Below, piece by piece: positions 16,955-26,380 of a DNA stretch of 64,000 nt (position 1 is its first letter; the number at the start of each line of letters is the position of its first letter). The position numbers were made by a program, and so were the translations under genes. The stretch is taken from assembly GCF_017912555.1 (NCBI RefSeq), contig NZ_JAERSD010000010.1:80237-144236 (forward strand), written 5' to 3'. The notes beneath the pieces are model-generated. The model made no database searches. It worked only from the letters and a program-made list of their open reading frames with translations, and was not told where the DNA came from. This DNA is from Bacillus sp. REN3. Its GTDB lineage: Bacteria; Bacillota; Bacilli; Bacillales; Cytobacillaceae.

Positions 16955-17150
16955 AGCGGAAATCTCCTGGTCCGGCGAAAACGGATTGGAGCATCTTATT
17001 CCTGACTCCGGGCAGACTCATCAATGAACCTACAGCAATTCGGCGCAAGAATCTGTTTCCCAGCAATCCGTTCATGACCCGGTATCGGTTTTCAAATAAG
17101 TAATAGCCAGCAAGCCCAATCATAAAAATCGAGAAAAGTCTTTTTAACAT
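16953..17150 (-). CDS. Small membrane protein, 65 aa (YqgO-like position)
   Basis: A short protein with an N-terminal hydrophobic segment (LFSIFMIGLAGYYLF) and a basic tail (GNRFLRRIAVGSLMSLPGVRNKML). RBS GGGAGGG is 6-7 nt before ATG 17150. It lies upstream of gluP where B. subtilis has yqgO; similarity to YqgO could not be checked. Function unknown. Confidence 0.7.
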   Translation of the reverse strand: MLKRLFSIFMIGLAGYYLFENRYRVMNGLLGNRFLRRIAVGSLMSLPGVRNKMLQSVFAGPGDFR

Positions 17151-17305
17151 TTCGATCCCTCCCCTATTATTTTAGGGAACAGGCTGCTATTTTATCCCTG
17201 GTCTTCCTAAAAATCATGTGGGGTTAAAAGCGGCTATATAATAGAAGAAAACCGGGGACATATTGCAAACTAGCCTCTCCAGGTCGCAGGTCACCGCGCT
17301 CGGAT

Positions 17306-18262
<957 letters not shown>

Positions 18263-18289
18263 CTAAAATAATGTATACTTATTTACTTC

Positions 18290-18307
18290 ATGTTTATCAT
18301 TTCACAT
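18290..18307 (-). promoter_or_regulatory. Candidate Rex (NADH-sensing) operator upstream of ldh
   Basis: The minus strand reads ATGTGAAATGATAAACAT, 12 of 18 matches to TTGTGAAATATTTCACAA. The left half is perfect, the right half weak. In B. subtilis ldh is a Rex target. Confidence 0.35.
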
Positions 18308-18327
18308 AAGCTTTTCCTATTTTATTT

Positions 18328-19119
18328 TCAAAAGAAAACCTTATAGAAACTAATTCCCATCAAGGCTGAAATAAAACACGCTGAAAAATTGACAACATCA
18401 TTGTTCATGACCCTATATCCTGAAGAAAGCATTGTACTTTTCCCGCAATGTATTTTCTTCTCTGTTTTCGCCCGGCATCCAGGACATTCATACAATGCCT
18501 GGACAGAAGCTCCGAGCAGCGCATCAATCATCATTCCGGCCATTCCGACAAAAAATACCGTGGCAGCCACCAGTAATTCCAGCTCGAATAACAACAATGC
18601 TGCTGCAGCTATCAGCAATGAGCCTGCTCCTGCCGCAAAAGTGCCGAACAGCGACACAGCCCCGGAAGTACCTCGGGGAACCATCTTGAATGTTTTTACT
18701 GAATAAGGGGGATTTTTGCTTAAAATCCCTAATTCTGACGCCCATGTATCGGCGTTCGCACTGGCAAGCGAAATTGAAAAAGCGAGTACCCAGACAGGAT
18801 CCGGATACAGATGATTGACAATCCCGGCAATCGCTGCCGTACCGCCATTAGCAGCAACCTGTGCCCAGTCTCGTGTCGAACCTTTCTCATGCAAATCACC
18901 AAGAAGCATTTTCCGTTGATGCTTGAAGATGGATAACAAGCTTGATGTCAGGAAAAAGACTCCAAGCAATACAAGGCCACGAGCACCAAACCCCAGGAAT
19001 ATAGATACTCCGCTAAAAAAAGCGGCAATCGCCCCTGACGCGGTCAACAGCCGAAATTGATAGGATGCAGCCGCGGTAACAGCGACCATGAAGGTTACGA
19101 GATACCTTTCAGTTTCCAA
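18328..19119 (-). CDS. DUF92 family membrane protein
   Basis: A 263-aa protein with about six membrane segments. Family motifs are DTWASELGILSKNPPYSV and PRGTSGAVSLFGTFAAGAGS, plus the CPGCRAKTEKKIHCG block. DUF92 includes plant VTE6 phytyl-phosphate kinase and CTP-dependent dolichol-like kinases; the bacterial substrate is unknown but may be an isoprenoid or alkyl phosphate. The start is TTG 19119, overlapping the end of yqgN by 11 bp, so the two are coupled. Confidence 0.88.
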   Translation of the reverse strand: METERYLVTFMVAVTAAASYQFRLLTASGAIAAFFSGVSIFLGFGARGLVLLGVFFLTSSLLSIFKHQRKMLLGDLHEKGSTRDWAQVAANGGTAAIAGIVNHLYPDPVWVLAFSISLASANADTWASELGILSKNPPYSVKTFKMVPRGTSGAVSLFGTFAAGAGSLLIAAAALLLFELELLVAATVFFVGMAGMMIDALLGASVQALYECPGCRAKTEKKIHCGKSTMLSSGYRVMNNDVVNFSACFISALMGISFYKVFF

Positions 19120-19678
19120 TGATTATGACCCCATCTTCAGTGATGATTCTATCCACCGGGATGTCATGGGCCTCAATCGGAACATTGCTGACAAGCTGCT
19201 TCCTGAAAGCAAGTGATAGCGTATTCCCTTTATAGTTTTCAAGAAATCGGTCATAGTATCCCCCACCAAAACCAAGGCGAAACCCTTCATTTGAAAAGGC
19301 AAGCCCGGGCACAATGACTAGGTCGATTTCAGATGGCAGCACTTTTTCCGTCTCTGAGGGAATGGGCTCCAAAAGACCGAAAAATACAGATTCAAGTTCC
19401 GAAAAGTGTTTCAATTCCCTGAAATCCAGCCCTTTTGTCTGTGGTTCGCATTTCGGGACAGTTACCCTCTTCCCTTGCTCCCATGCCTTCCTGACCACTT
19501 GAAGCGTTTCCACTTCTGGCATCCTTGAGATTGTGATGCCAATGGTTGAAGCGCTCTCCCACATTTCATCATTATAAAGCCGGTTGGCGATGCGGTAGGA
19601 TAAATCCTCATACAATGGCCTGGATATCCCGGATAACCCAGCCTGGATCTTTTTTCGGAGATCCTTTTTTTCGTCCAT
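19109..19678 (-). CDS. yqgN: 5-formyltetrahydrofolate cyclo-ligase YqgN
   Basis: A 189-aa ATP-dependent enzyme converting 5-formyl-THF to 5,10-methenyl-THF (folate salvage). It shows the N-terminal KKDLRKKIQAGLSG, PKCEPQTKGLDFRELKHF, LVIVPGLAFSNEGFRLGFGGGYYDRFL (nucleotide/substrate loop) and HDIPVDRIITEDGVI. ATG 19678 is preferred because GGAGG is 8 nt upstream; an upstream in-frame start at 19747 lacks one. Synteny with B. subtilis yqgN-rpmG. Confidence 0.94.
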   Translation of the reverse strand: MDEKKDLRKKIQAGLSGISRPLYEDLSYRIANRLYNDEMWESASTIGITISRMPEVETLQVVRKAWEQGKRVTVPKCEPQTKGLDFRELKHFSELESVFFGLLEPIPSETEKVLPSEIDLVIVPGLAFSNEGFRLGFGGGYYDRFLENYKGNTLSLAFRKQLVSNVPIEAHDIPVDRIITEDGVIIIGN

Positions 19679-19853
19679 ATACGATTCCTCCAATTGAACA
19701 ATGCGAATGAATGGGTAGTGAATGTCTCTATGTATTGACTTTATCATTTATTGCCTGTTATGGCATTCAAAATCCTATTTTTGTGAGGAAAAGAATGCTC
19801 TCCGATCAGTAAAACGTATGGTGACAACCGAGATAGCCTTATCATACACAAAC

Positions 19854-19885
19854 AAAAAAAGCAGCTGGGAGGAATCCCGCTGCTT
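19854..19885 (-). terminator. Terminator of rpmG
   Basis: GCAGC-TGGGA/TCCC-GCTGC hairpin overlapping the rpmG stop codon, followed on the minus strand by seven T. Confidence 0.8.
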
Positions 19886-20033
19886 ACTTTGTTTCACGGT
19901 GTAATGTTGTACGTTTTTCTCTTGGGCAATACTTCTTCAGCTCAAGACGATCTGGGTTGTTTCGCTTATTTTTTTTAGAAATATAGTTGCGATCTCCGCA
20001 CTCTGTGCAAGCTAATGTAATGTTTACACGCAT
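19884..20033 (-). CDS. rpmG: 50S ribosomal protein L33
   Basis: A 49-aa protein read from ATG 20033: [17 protein letters not shown]..., ending [14 protein letters not shown]. It retains CTEC and one further Cys; the fourth zinc ligand of the C-x2-C pair is absent, as in B. subtilis RpmGA-like forms. RBS GGAGGG lies 7 nt upstream. It sits between yqgN and the glycosyltransferase operon, as in B. subtilis. No Zur box seen upstream. Confidence 0.95.
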   Translation of the reverse strand: MRVNITLACTECGDRNYISKKNKRNNPDRLELKKYCPREKRTTLHRETK

Positions 20034-20090
20034 GTGATTTCCCTCCAAACTGATTCAAGCTAGGTTCGTGCATACGACTTTTCTATAATA

Positions 20091-20717
20091 TCACTTTTTT
20101 TCGCTAAATGCTAGTCTGTTTTTCAAAAGCAATTTGTTCAAATCGATCAGTATATTTATGTCAGATCCTTCGATCGCCCAGCAGCTGCATTCCTGGGTTT
20201 CGAAGGGCGAAATACTCAAATCAAGTGAGAAGAGACTCACCGAAGCGCCTTTTGCCAACGGCTGGTAATTCAGCCTTCCTGATTCCTCGCACCTCCAAAG
20301 ACGGTCCGTGCCAAGATTCCAAAGCGGCTGTACGGTACACTGTTTCATCTTTCCCTCGCTATTCATCCCGTTCACAAGATAAATGGAATTGCCGGCTAAA
20401 TGAAAAATCACTTCCTCGGCAGGAGACACGAAGCAAAATTGTTCAACTGCAGGATTTGCATGACATTGGAGTATGATCAGTTTTGCTTCCTTCGATAACC
20501 GTGATTGGTTTGTGACATAAAACTTCAAATATTCCACTCTGGAATGAAGGTTCAATAATCTCACTCTGATCGAAAGGTCCTCAAGAAGCTGCGATTTCTC
20601 CATGCTGCTCTCTGCCCAATGCATTTTTCCATCAATCCATAATCCGTACCTGAACACCAGCGGATTTGTCTGTCCGGCGCCTTTAACACGAGTTTTTAGA
20701 TGAGCGTTCGCTTTCAT
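20091..20717 (-). CDS. Hypothetical protein of the DUF4912/GT4 operon, 208 aa
   Basis: Not recognised. A mostly beta-strand soluble protein, no signal peptide. The N-terminal part (LVFRYGLWIDGKMHWAESS) and middle (NSIYLVNGMNSEG...WNLGTDRLWRCEE) have a carbohydrate-binding or sandwich look only by composition. ATG 20717 follows a perfect AAAGGAGG 7 nt upstream, inside the end of the glycosyltransferase gene (35-bp overlap), so it is coupled to it. Probably the last gene of a three-gene operon acting on a glycan. Confidence 0.72.
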   Translation of the reverse strand: MKANAHLKTRVKGAGQTNPLVFRYGLWIDGKMHWAESSMEKSQLLEDLSIRVRLLNLHSRVEYLKFYVTNQSRLSKEAKLIILQCHANPAVEQFCFVSPAEEVIFHLAGNSIYLVNGMNSEGKMKQCTVQPLWNLGTDRLWRCEESGRLNYQPLAKGASVSLFSLDLSISPFETQECSCWAIEGSDINILIDLNKLLLKNRLAFSEKK

Positions 20718-21933
20718 TGTCTGCCTCCTTTAAAGTGTATTGAAGCCTCAGCAAGTCATCATACAAACAATCTGTCAATCTGGCGTTCCGCCTCCAACTG
20801 AAATTGATTTCCGTTTCTTCGCTCCCACTTTCAGCTATTTTCTTTGCTTTTTCTGGATTTTTGATTATGTAGGAAACAGTGTCAGCAAGGCTCTTTTCGT
20901 TGCCAGGTTCCATATAAAAACCGGTTCTATAATCTTCAACCAGTCCCTGCATCCCCCCAGTTTTCGCGACGATAGTTGGGACCCCAAATGAAAGGGATTC
21001 CACTGCAGCCAAGCCGAACGGCTCATATAGACTTGGGAACACGGCCAGATTAGATTTCGCCAAAAAACCCAGCCGGACTTCATCAGGAATGAAGCCGATG
21101 AAAAATACCCTGTCATCGACGGAGAGTCTTTTTGCGAACTTCCGATATTCATCCAGTAAAGGACCATTCCCGGCGATGACAAAACATATATCCGGATGGG
21201 TGTCCCTCAAAAGGACTGCCGCTTTTATCACGCTGTCGAAGCCTTTTTCCTTGACGATCCTGCCAATTGAAAATATGACTTTCTTTCCTTTTATGAAGGG
21301 ATATTGTTCCTCTAAATTAGCCCGCTGCTTTGTTTTAATATCAAAGGAGGCCCCATTCTCGATCACGGTCACTTTCGCCTTCTTGATTCCAAACAAAGCT
21401 GTAACCTCTTCAGCCATGAACTCACTGCAGACAATCACGCGGGCTGCTGATTCAGCAAGTTCCTTCTCTTTGGAATTTATAAAATGCTGAAGCTCCGTAA
21501 AAACCCCATTATTTCGCCCGAATTCGGTGCCATGGATCGTTGCGACAAGAGGGACGTTCAATGCTTCGCTGAGGTATTCAGCGGCGGGGCCTGTCAGCCA
21601 GTCATGGGTATGGACAATATCAATCGGGGCTGGTCCTGCAATCAACATTGCTTTATTAGCAGCAGCGAGATTCAATCCGCCAATCCAAGCAATGAAATCC
21701 GGATCGTTATGATTCAACGGTGTCACCCGATGAATATGTACACCATCTTTCTTCTCATAGTCCGAAGCATTGTATGGATTTGCCGTTATCACATGGATTT
21801 CCTGCCCAATTTCCGCTAATTCGGCGGCTAGAGCCTGGACATGTCTAGCGAGACCCCCAACGATATGAGGCGGATACTCCCAAGTCAGCATGATGATTCT
21901 TTTCTTTGTGTGGTCGATCGCTTCAGCTATCAC
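20683..21933 (-). CDS. GT4-family glycosyltransferase (YqgM/glycogen synthase-like)
   Basis: About 416 aa. The GT-B fold N-domain has RIIMLTWEYPPHIVGGLARHV (nucleotide-sugar synthase-like GGL motif) and VHTHDWLTGPAAEYLS; the C-domain has VIFSIGRIVKEKGFDSVIKAA and the EX7E region FPSLYEPFGLAAVESLSFGVPTI. It transfers sugar from a nucleotide sugar, donor unknown. GTG 21933 with GGGAG 9 nt upstream is the preferred start (11-bp overlap with DUF4912 gene); ATG 21960 is an alternative. B. subtilis yqgM is a glycosyltransferase at this position. Confidence 0.88.
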   Translation of the reverse strand: MIAEAIDHTKKRIIMLTWEYPPHIVGGLARHVQALAAELAEIGQEIHVITANPYNASDYEKKDGVHIHRVTPLNHNDPDFIAWIGGLNLAAANKAMLIAGPAPIDIVHTHDWLTGPAAEYLSEALNVPLVATIHGTEFGRNNGVFTELQHFINSKEKELAESAARVIVCSEFMAEEVTALFGIKKAKVTVIENGASFDIKTKQRANLEEQYPFIKGKKVIFSIGRIVKEKGFDSVIKAAVLLRDTHPDICFVIAGNGPLLDEYRKFAKRLSVDDRVFFIGFIPDEVRLGFLAKSNLAVFPSLYEPFGLAAVESLSFGVPTIVAKTGGMQGLVEDYRTGFYMEPGNEKSLADTVSYIIKNPEKAKKIAESGSEETEINFSWRRNARLTDCLYDDLLRLQYTLKEADNESERSSKNSC

Positions 21934-22402
21934 TTTTGCGGCTCCCTTCAAGGTCCTCATAATACGTATAAGTGGAGACCCTGCCTGTCCATGTTGGAAT
22001 TCTGAAATCAACCTCCTGCCCGGCTCCAGTGTTCTTTCCATCGGCGCCGTTAAGTATATTTGACCTTAGGAGCGGGAAGAAACGATCATCGTTATATTTA
22101 ATACCAAGTTCAGCCATGTATGTATGTCCTTCCCTTACTCCTTTGAACAGCCAGCTTTTGGCTTCCGGCCGAAGGATGGCCTCATGTATGCAACTGGATT
22201 CTACACGATTGGATCCTGCGCCAGTGAGATCAAATAAGCGCAGGGACCGGACAGCCGTGTCTTCCCCAAGGTTGAAATATTTAATGATGAATCGGACTTT
22301 CGCCTCTTCAATCTGCCAGAAAGCGTAAAGCTTGTCCGATGTGATATGGTGTACAGCGAGAAAATCCGGAATAGCTATGGCTTGTTTGTTTGATTGTTCC
22401 AT
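21923..22402 (-). CDS. DUF4912 domain protein
   Basis: A 159-aa protein with a DUF4912 domain (HHITSDKLYAFWQI...RLFDLTGAG...YMAELGIKYNDDRFFPLLRSN), a fold linked in other bacteria to glycan-processing or surface proteins. The start ATG 22402 has GGAGGGG 5 nt upstream; the frame extends further up but without RBS. First gene of the operon with the GT4 enzyme and the 208-aa protein. Cytosolic, no signal peptide. Confidence 0.82.
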   Translation of the reverse strand: MEQSNKQAIAIPDFLAVHHITSDKLYAFWQIEEAKVRFIIKYFNLGEDTAVRSLRLFDLTGAGSNRVESSCIHEAILRPEAKSWLFKGVREGHTYMAELGIKYNDDRFFPLLRSNILNGADGKNTGAGQEVDFRIPTWTGRVSTYTYYEDLEGSRKSDS

Positions 22403-22826
22403 GCTGCCCCTCCAAAAGAAAAAATATATCTGCAAAAACAAATGATTCAGACGACGATGTTTTTAGTAAGGCGGACCAAACACAAGCCATCACGACGGAG
22501 AAATTGGACAATGATGGTATCCACAGAAAAGCTGATCAGATGTATTCCTTAAAATTATGTTAGCATTTTCCATAGATAGTCACAATAAACACATATTGTC
22601 GTTTTTTGACCCTGTTGATACCCCAATGCACAGAGACGTTCTTTTTTTCAAAAATAGTCATAATGAATTAAGCAGATGGCGTCCCATCGACACTCTTTAC
22701 AACTTTTGGTGTCCAAATATGACAAAAAGCCCATTTTTTCTTAAGAATGAAAATTATGTCGAATTTTCCAGGCCTGAATGGTAAACTATTTCTGTATGTT
22801 TAATTACAGCTCGGGAGGAATTATAC
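22403..22826. other. Intergenic region between two divergent operons
   Basis: About 420 bp, AT-rich, no gene or repeat recognised. It must hold the promoters of the DUF4912 operon (minus) and the 22827 gene pair (plus). Confidence 0.5.
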
Positions 22827-23201
22827 ATGGGCTACATTTTTATCGGCCTGGCGGTCCTGGCTCTGCTTTTGTTCATACTTTCATTTTTTCTAAAAGATCC
22901 ATATAAGGACCTGCGCGAGGAAATTGATCAGCTGAACATCCAGCAAATTCAGGACCTTTACCAAATCAAGAAAAAGCTGAAGGTTCTCGAAGAAGAATTG
23001 CTAATCAACGACCCTGCGGTCGAAAAGCAAACAACCTTCCATTCAGGCAAAAAGCAAATTCACGAAATCATTAAAAACCAGGTTCGGTCTCTTGCACAGC
23101 AAGGAATGGATATTCAGCAAATTGCAAGGCAGTCATCGCTTTCAGCCCAGGAAGTACAAGAAATTATCATTGACTATACTGATAAAGGACAGATGGTATG
23201 A
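22827..23201 (+). CDS. Membrane-anchored coiled-coil protein with HTH-like C-terminus, 124 aa
   Basis: It has an N-terminal membrane helix (YIFIGLAVLALLLFILSFFL), a coiled coil (DLREEIDQLNIQQIQDLYQIKKKLKVLEEELL) and a C-terminal HTH-like segment (QQGMDIQQIARQSSLSAQEVQEIIIDY). RBS GGGAGG is 9 nt before ATG 22827. Its stop overlaps the next ATG (ATGA), so it is coupled. B. subtilis has small yqzC/yqzD genes in this area, but I cannot match them by sequence. Function unknown. Confidence 0.75.
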   Translation: MGYIFIGLAVLALLLFILSFFLKDPYKDLREEIDQLNIQQIQDLYQIKKKLKVLEEELLINDPAVEKQTTFHSGKKQIHEIIKNQVRSLAQQGMDIQQIARQSSLSAQEVQEIIIDYTDKGQMV

Positions 23202-23689
23202 ATAAACGGACTATACAAGCATTCGCGTTTGGAATACTTTTTTCATCCATAACCCTTTATGCTGGCACAAGCGTGATTGCTGATAAGGAGCCGAAACAGC
23301 CTGAAGTGACTGTATCGGGTGCAAAAAAATTGCTAGAAACAAAGGGTTATAAAGTTCTAAGCAACAGTGAGTTCACCAAACTCTCAGAGAATAAGGCAGA
23401 TGCCAAGGAAGCGAAGCCAAAAGCTGAAGCTCCTGCCGAAAAGCCGAAAGAGGAAGTAAAAGAGGAAGTAAAGGAAGATAAGAAATTCACACTGGTGATT
23501 GCGGGCGGTATGTCCCCAGGAGATGTTGCGGTCATGCTGAAAAGCCAGGGGATAATCGATGATGAGAAAAAATTTGAACGGTTCCTTATCGACAAGGGCT
23601 ATCATACTAAAGTCCAAATAGGCCGCTATGAATTGACTAGCGGGATGGATTACCACCAAATCGCAAAAATTATCACGAAAAACAGGTAA
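23198..23689 (+). CDS. Exported protein with MltG-like C-terminal domain, 163 aa
   Basis: It has a signal peptide or anchor (AFAFGILFSSITLYAGTSVI), a K/E/P-rich linker with repeats (AEAPAEKPKEEVKEEVKED, about residues 70-95) and a C-terminal domain (VIAGGMSPGDVAVMLKSQGIIDDEKKFERFLIDKGYHTKVQIGRYELTSGMDYHQIAKIITKNR) similar to the substrate-binding N-domain of endolytic transglycosylase MltG, without the catalytic domain. It overlaps the upstream coiled-coil gene by 4 bp. It may bind glycan strands at the cell surface; this is inference. Confidence 0.75.
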   Translation: MNKRTIQAFAFGILFSSITLYAGTSVIADKEPKQPEVTVSGAKKLLETKGYKVLSNSEFTKLSENKADAKEAKPKAEAPAEKPKEEVKEEVKEDKKFTLVIAGGMSPGDVAVMLKSQGIIDDEKKFERFLIDKGYHTKVQIGRYELTSGMDYHQIAKIITKNR

Positions 23690-23912
23690 AAATCGGTGAA
23701 GCAGAAAAGCTTTTAAACGAAGAAGGTTAACACCCAAGATCCCCGCGTTTCTTGGGTCTGTCCCATCTTATGCTTAGGTCATAACGGAGGAAAAGACAGG
23801 CCAGATGATAGCTGTTCCTTAACTTTTGGAAGGCTTTGCTTGAGGCGTTGAGTAGATGGTTTTGGTCAAGGCACTTACGGTACGCAAGATTCACACAAAT
23901 TCCAGGAAGCTG

Positions 23913-23943
23913 AAAGGAGCAGGGGAGGTCCCCCTGCTCCTTT
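23913..23943. terminator. Terminator of the pst-phoU operon
   Basis: A 13-bp perfect stem AAAGGAGCAGGGG/CCCCTGCTCCTTT with a 5-nt loop, just after the phoU stop. Confidence 0.75.
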
Positions 23944-23948
23944 CCAAT

Positions 23949-24608
23949 TTATTGATTTAAATCGTATCTCTTCCCTTTAACAAGATAGAATACATTCTCC
24001 GCGATGTTCGTGACGTGGTCTGCACATCGTTCAAGATATCTGCTGATAAAGGATAATTGAGTGATCTGTGCCAGTGATTCAGGCTTGTTTTGGCTTAATG
24101 TCAGCAAATCTTTGATTGTCTGTCCATACAGATTATCTACTTCATCATCCATCTGCGCAACCTTTCTTGCCTTTGTTAAATCTTCCTCATTGAATGCTTC
24201 CAATGCCAATGTCAGCATTTTTAGCGAAAGCTCATGCATTTCCTTGATATGCTCGATTGGTTTTACGAGTGGTTCATTCCCAATCCTGATTGCTGACTTT
24301 GCGATATTCACTGCAAAGTCAGCCATTCTTTCAATGTCATTGGCAATCTTGATCGCGACAATCAGCCTTCTCAGATCAACAGCTACCGGCTGCTGCTTTG
24401 CAATCAACAAAATGGCGAAGTCATTGATTTCCTCTTCGAGAATGTTCGCCTCCGAATCATCCTCCAGAATTTGAAGCGCCAGTTCCACATCTTTGTTCTC
24501 AAGTGCGAAAAGAGATTGATTTAAAGCATTGACAGCAAAGTTGCCGAGCTCCAACAATTTTGCATGCAGGATATTTAGGTCTTCCTGGAATTTTTCCCTC
24601 ACTACCAT
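23949..24608 (-). CDS. phoU: Phosphate signalling regulator PhoU
   Basis: A 219-aa protein with two three-helix PhoU repeats. Metal-binding motifs ENKDVELALQILEDDSEANILEEEIND and KVAQMDDEVDNLYGQ are visible, as is the C-terminal ERCADHVTNIAENVFYLVKG. It links Pst transport status to PhoR signalling in many bacteria. B. subtilis lacks phoU in its pst operon, so its presence here is a real difference. It follows pstB by 43 bp and ends the operon. Confidence 0.95.
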   Translation of the reverse strand: MVVREKFQEDLNILHAKLLELGNFAVNALNQSLFALENKDVELALQILEDDSEANILEEEINDFAILLIAKQQPVAVDLRRLIVAIKIANDIERMADFAVNIAKSAIRIGNEPLVKPIEHIKEMHELSLKMLTLALEAFNEEDLTKARKVAQMDDEVDNLYGQTIKDLLTLSQNKPESLAQITQLSFISRYLERCADHVTNIAENVFYLVKGKRYDLNQ

Positions 24609-24651
24609 TATATTCTATTCGCATCCTTCCTATTGAAATGATTGAAAATTT

Positions 24652-25476
24652 TCATCCGAAACGTCCTGTAATATAGTCTTCCGTTCTTTTATCGGAAGGG
24701 GTTGAGAAGATTTTGTCTGTTTCAGCATACTCGATGACTTCCCCATTCAAGAAGAAGGCAGTCTTGTCAGAGATGCGCGCTGCCTGCTGCATATTATGGG
24801 TAACAATGATAATGCTGAAATCCTTCTTCAACTCTTGAACCAGTTCTTCCACCTTAAGTGTGGATATTGGGTCAAGAGCCGATGTCGGTTCATCCATTAG
24901 GATAACATCCGGCTCGATCGCAAGAGCACGCGCAATGCAGATGCGCTGCTGCTGTCCTCCTGAAAGTCCGTAGGCATTCGAGTTCAGCCGATCTTTGACT
25001 TCATCCCAGATGGCCGCGCCTCGCAAGCTCTTCTCGACAATCTCATCAAGGATTTTTTTGTCGCGGATACCATGGATCTTTGGCCCATAAGCTATATTTT
25101 CATATATTGACTTTGGGAATGGGTTCGGCTTTTGGAAGACCATGCCGACACTTGTCCTCAAGTCCTCTACCTTATATGATTTATCAAGGATGTTCCGGCC
25201 GCGGTAAAGGATTTCTCCGGAAACCTTTACCGAAGGGACGAGTTCAACCATCCTGTTCAACGTTTTAATGTAGGTTGACTTGCCGCAGCCAGAAGGCCCG
25301 ATGATTGCCGTAACTTCGTTTTCATTAATTTCAAGGTTGATGTTCTTCAATGCATGCCCTTCACCATACCAGAGATTGAGATCTTTTGTATGATAGACAA
25401 TTTTTTTATTTTCCTGTTTACCCGCTTGATTTTTTGCGTTTTGAGATCCGTTTCTATTTTCAATACTTACTGGCAT
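24652..25476 (-). CDS. pstB: Phosphate ABC transporter ATP-binding protein PstB
   Basis: A 274-aa ABC ATPase. Walker [19 protein letters not shown]-loop [19 protein letters not shown], signature LSGGQQQR, Walker [14 protein letters not shown], then [13 protein letters not shown]. The spacing and the NPFPKS motif are typical of PstB. The N-terminal 30 residues are a hydrophilic extension ([17 protein letters not shown]). It energises PstAC phosphate import. Single copy here, where B. subtilis has pstBA and pstBB. Confidence 0.97.
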   Translation of the reverse strand: MPVSIENRNGSQNAKNQAGKQENKKIVYHTKDLNLWYGEGHALKNINLEINENEVTAIIGPSGCGKSTYIKTLNRMVELVPSVKVSGEILYRGRNILDKSYKVEDLRTSVGMVFQKPNPFPKSIYENIAYGPKIHGIRDKKILDEIVEKSLRGAAIWDEVKDRLNSNAYGLSGGQQQRICIARALAIEPDVILMDEPTSALDPISTLKVEELVQELKKDFSIIIVTHNMQQAARISDKTAFFLNGEVIEYAETDKIFSTPSDKRTEDYITGRFG

Positions 25477-25494
25477 ATGAAAAAGCCTCCCAGA

Positions 25495-26379
25495 CTAATA
25501 TCTTTTTTGGAATTTGTTGCGAATCAAGATTGCTACCGAATTCATCGCAAACAATACAATCAATAAGATGACGATTGTCGCGGCTGCGAGGTTTGCATAT
25601 TCTGCTACCAAGGCCGAGTCTACTGTCCAATAATAAATCTGTACCGGCAAAATGGTGAATTTGTCGAAGATGGAGTCCGGTACAGGAATCAGCAATGCTG
25701 GTATCCCAATCACCACTAGAGGAGCCGTCTCACCGATTGCCCGTGATAACGCAAGGATTACGCCTGTCAGGATTCCTGGCAAAGAAGCAGGCAGCACGAC
25801 GTTTTTGATTGTCTGCCACTTTGTAGCGCCCATTCCGTAGGAAGCTTCACGCAAGAACTGCGGGACCGCACGGATGGCCTCCTGGCTTGCAACGACTACT
25901 ACCGGCAGGACCAGCAAAGCCATCGTCAATCCACCTGCAAGGACAACTGACCCAAGGTCAAGGCCTCGGGCAAAAACGGTCAAGCCCAGGATTCCAAAAA
26001 CGACAGAAGGAACTCCGGCCAGGTTAGAGATGTTCGTTTTGATGAATGAGGAAATGCGGCCTTTCTTCGCATACTCTTCAAGATAGATGGCTGTTCCGAT
26101 ACCAAGGACCATCGTGACCGGTGCAACAACAATCATGAGCCATAAAGTGCCCATGATTGCTCCCCGGATGCCCGCCCTTTCAGGATCAGTCGATAGCTTG
26201 TTCATCAGAAAATCGATACTGATCCAGCTTAATCCGTCAGAAAGGACACGGTAAATCAACACAACAAGAACAATCAGTCCAAATAAAGTTGCCAAAAAGA
26301 ATAGCGATTTTGCCAATTTATTAGCCAGTAGCCTTGAACGCATTTTTTTATGGACTTGAGCTGAGTCTACATATTTCAT
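25495..26379 (-). CDS. pstA: Phosphate ABC transporter permease PstA
   Basis: About 294 aa with six membrane helices. The permease EAA-like loop EASYGMGATKWQTIKNVVLPASLPGILTGVILALSRAIGETAPL is at about 190-235. ATG 26379 is chosen because GGGAGG lies 9 nt upstream and it places the start 1 bp after the pstC stop; an upstream frame extension overlaps pstC. Confidence 0.95.
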   Translation of the reverse strand: MKYVDSAQVHKKMRSRLLANKLAKSLFFLATLFGLIVLVVLIYRVLSDGLSWISIDFLMNKLSTDPERAGIRGAIMGTLWLMIVVAPVTMVLGIGTAIYLEEYAKKGRISSFIKTNISNLAGVPSVVFGILGLTVFARGLDLGSVVLAGGLTMALLVLPVVVVASQEAIRAVPQFLREASYGMGATKWQTIKNVVLPASLPGILTGVILALSRAIGETAPLVVIGIPALLIPVPDSIFDKFTILPVQIYYWTVDSALVAEYANLAAATIVILLIVLFAMNSVAILIRNKFQKRY

Positions 26380-26380
26380 C

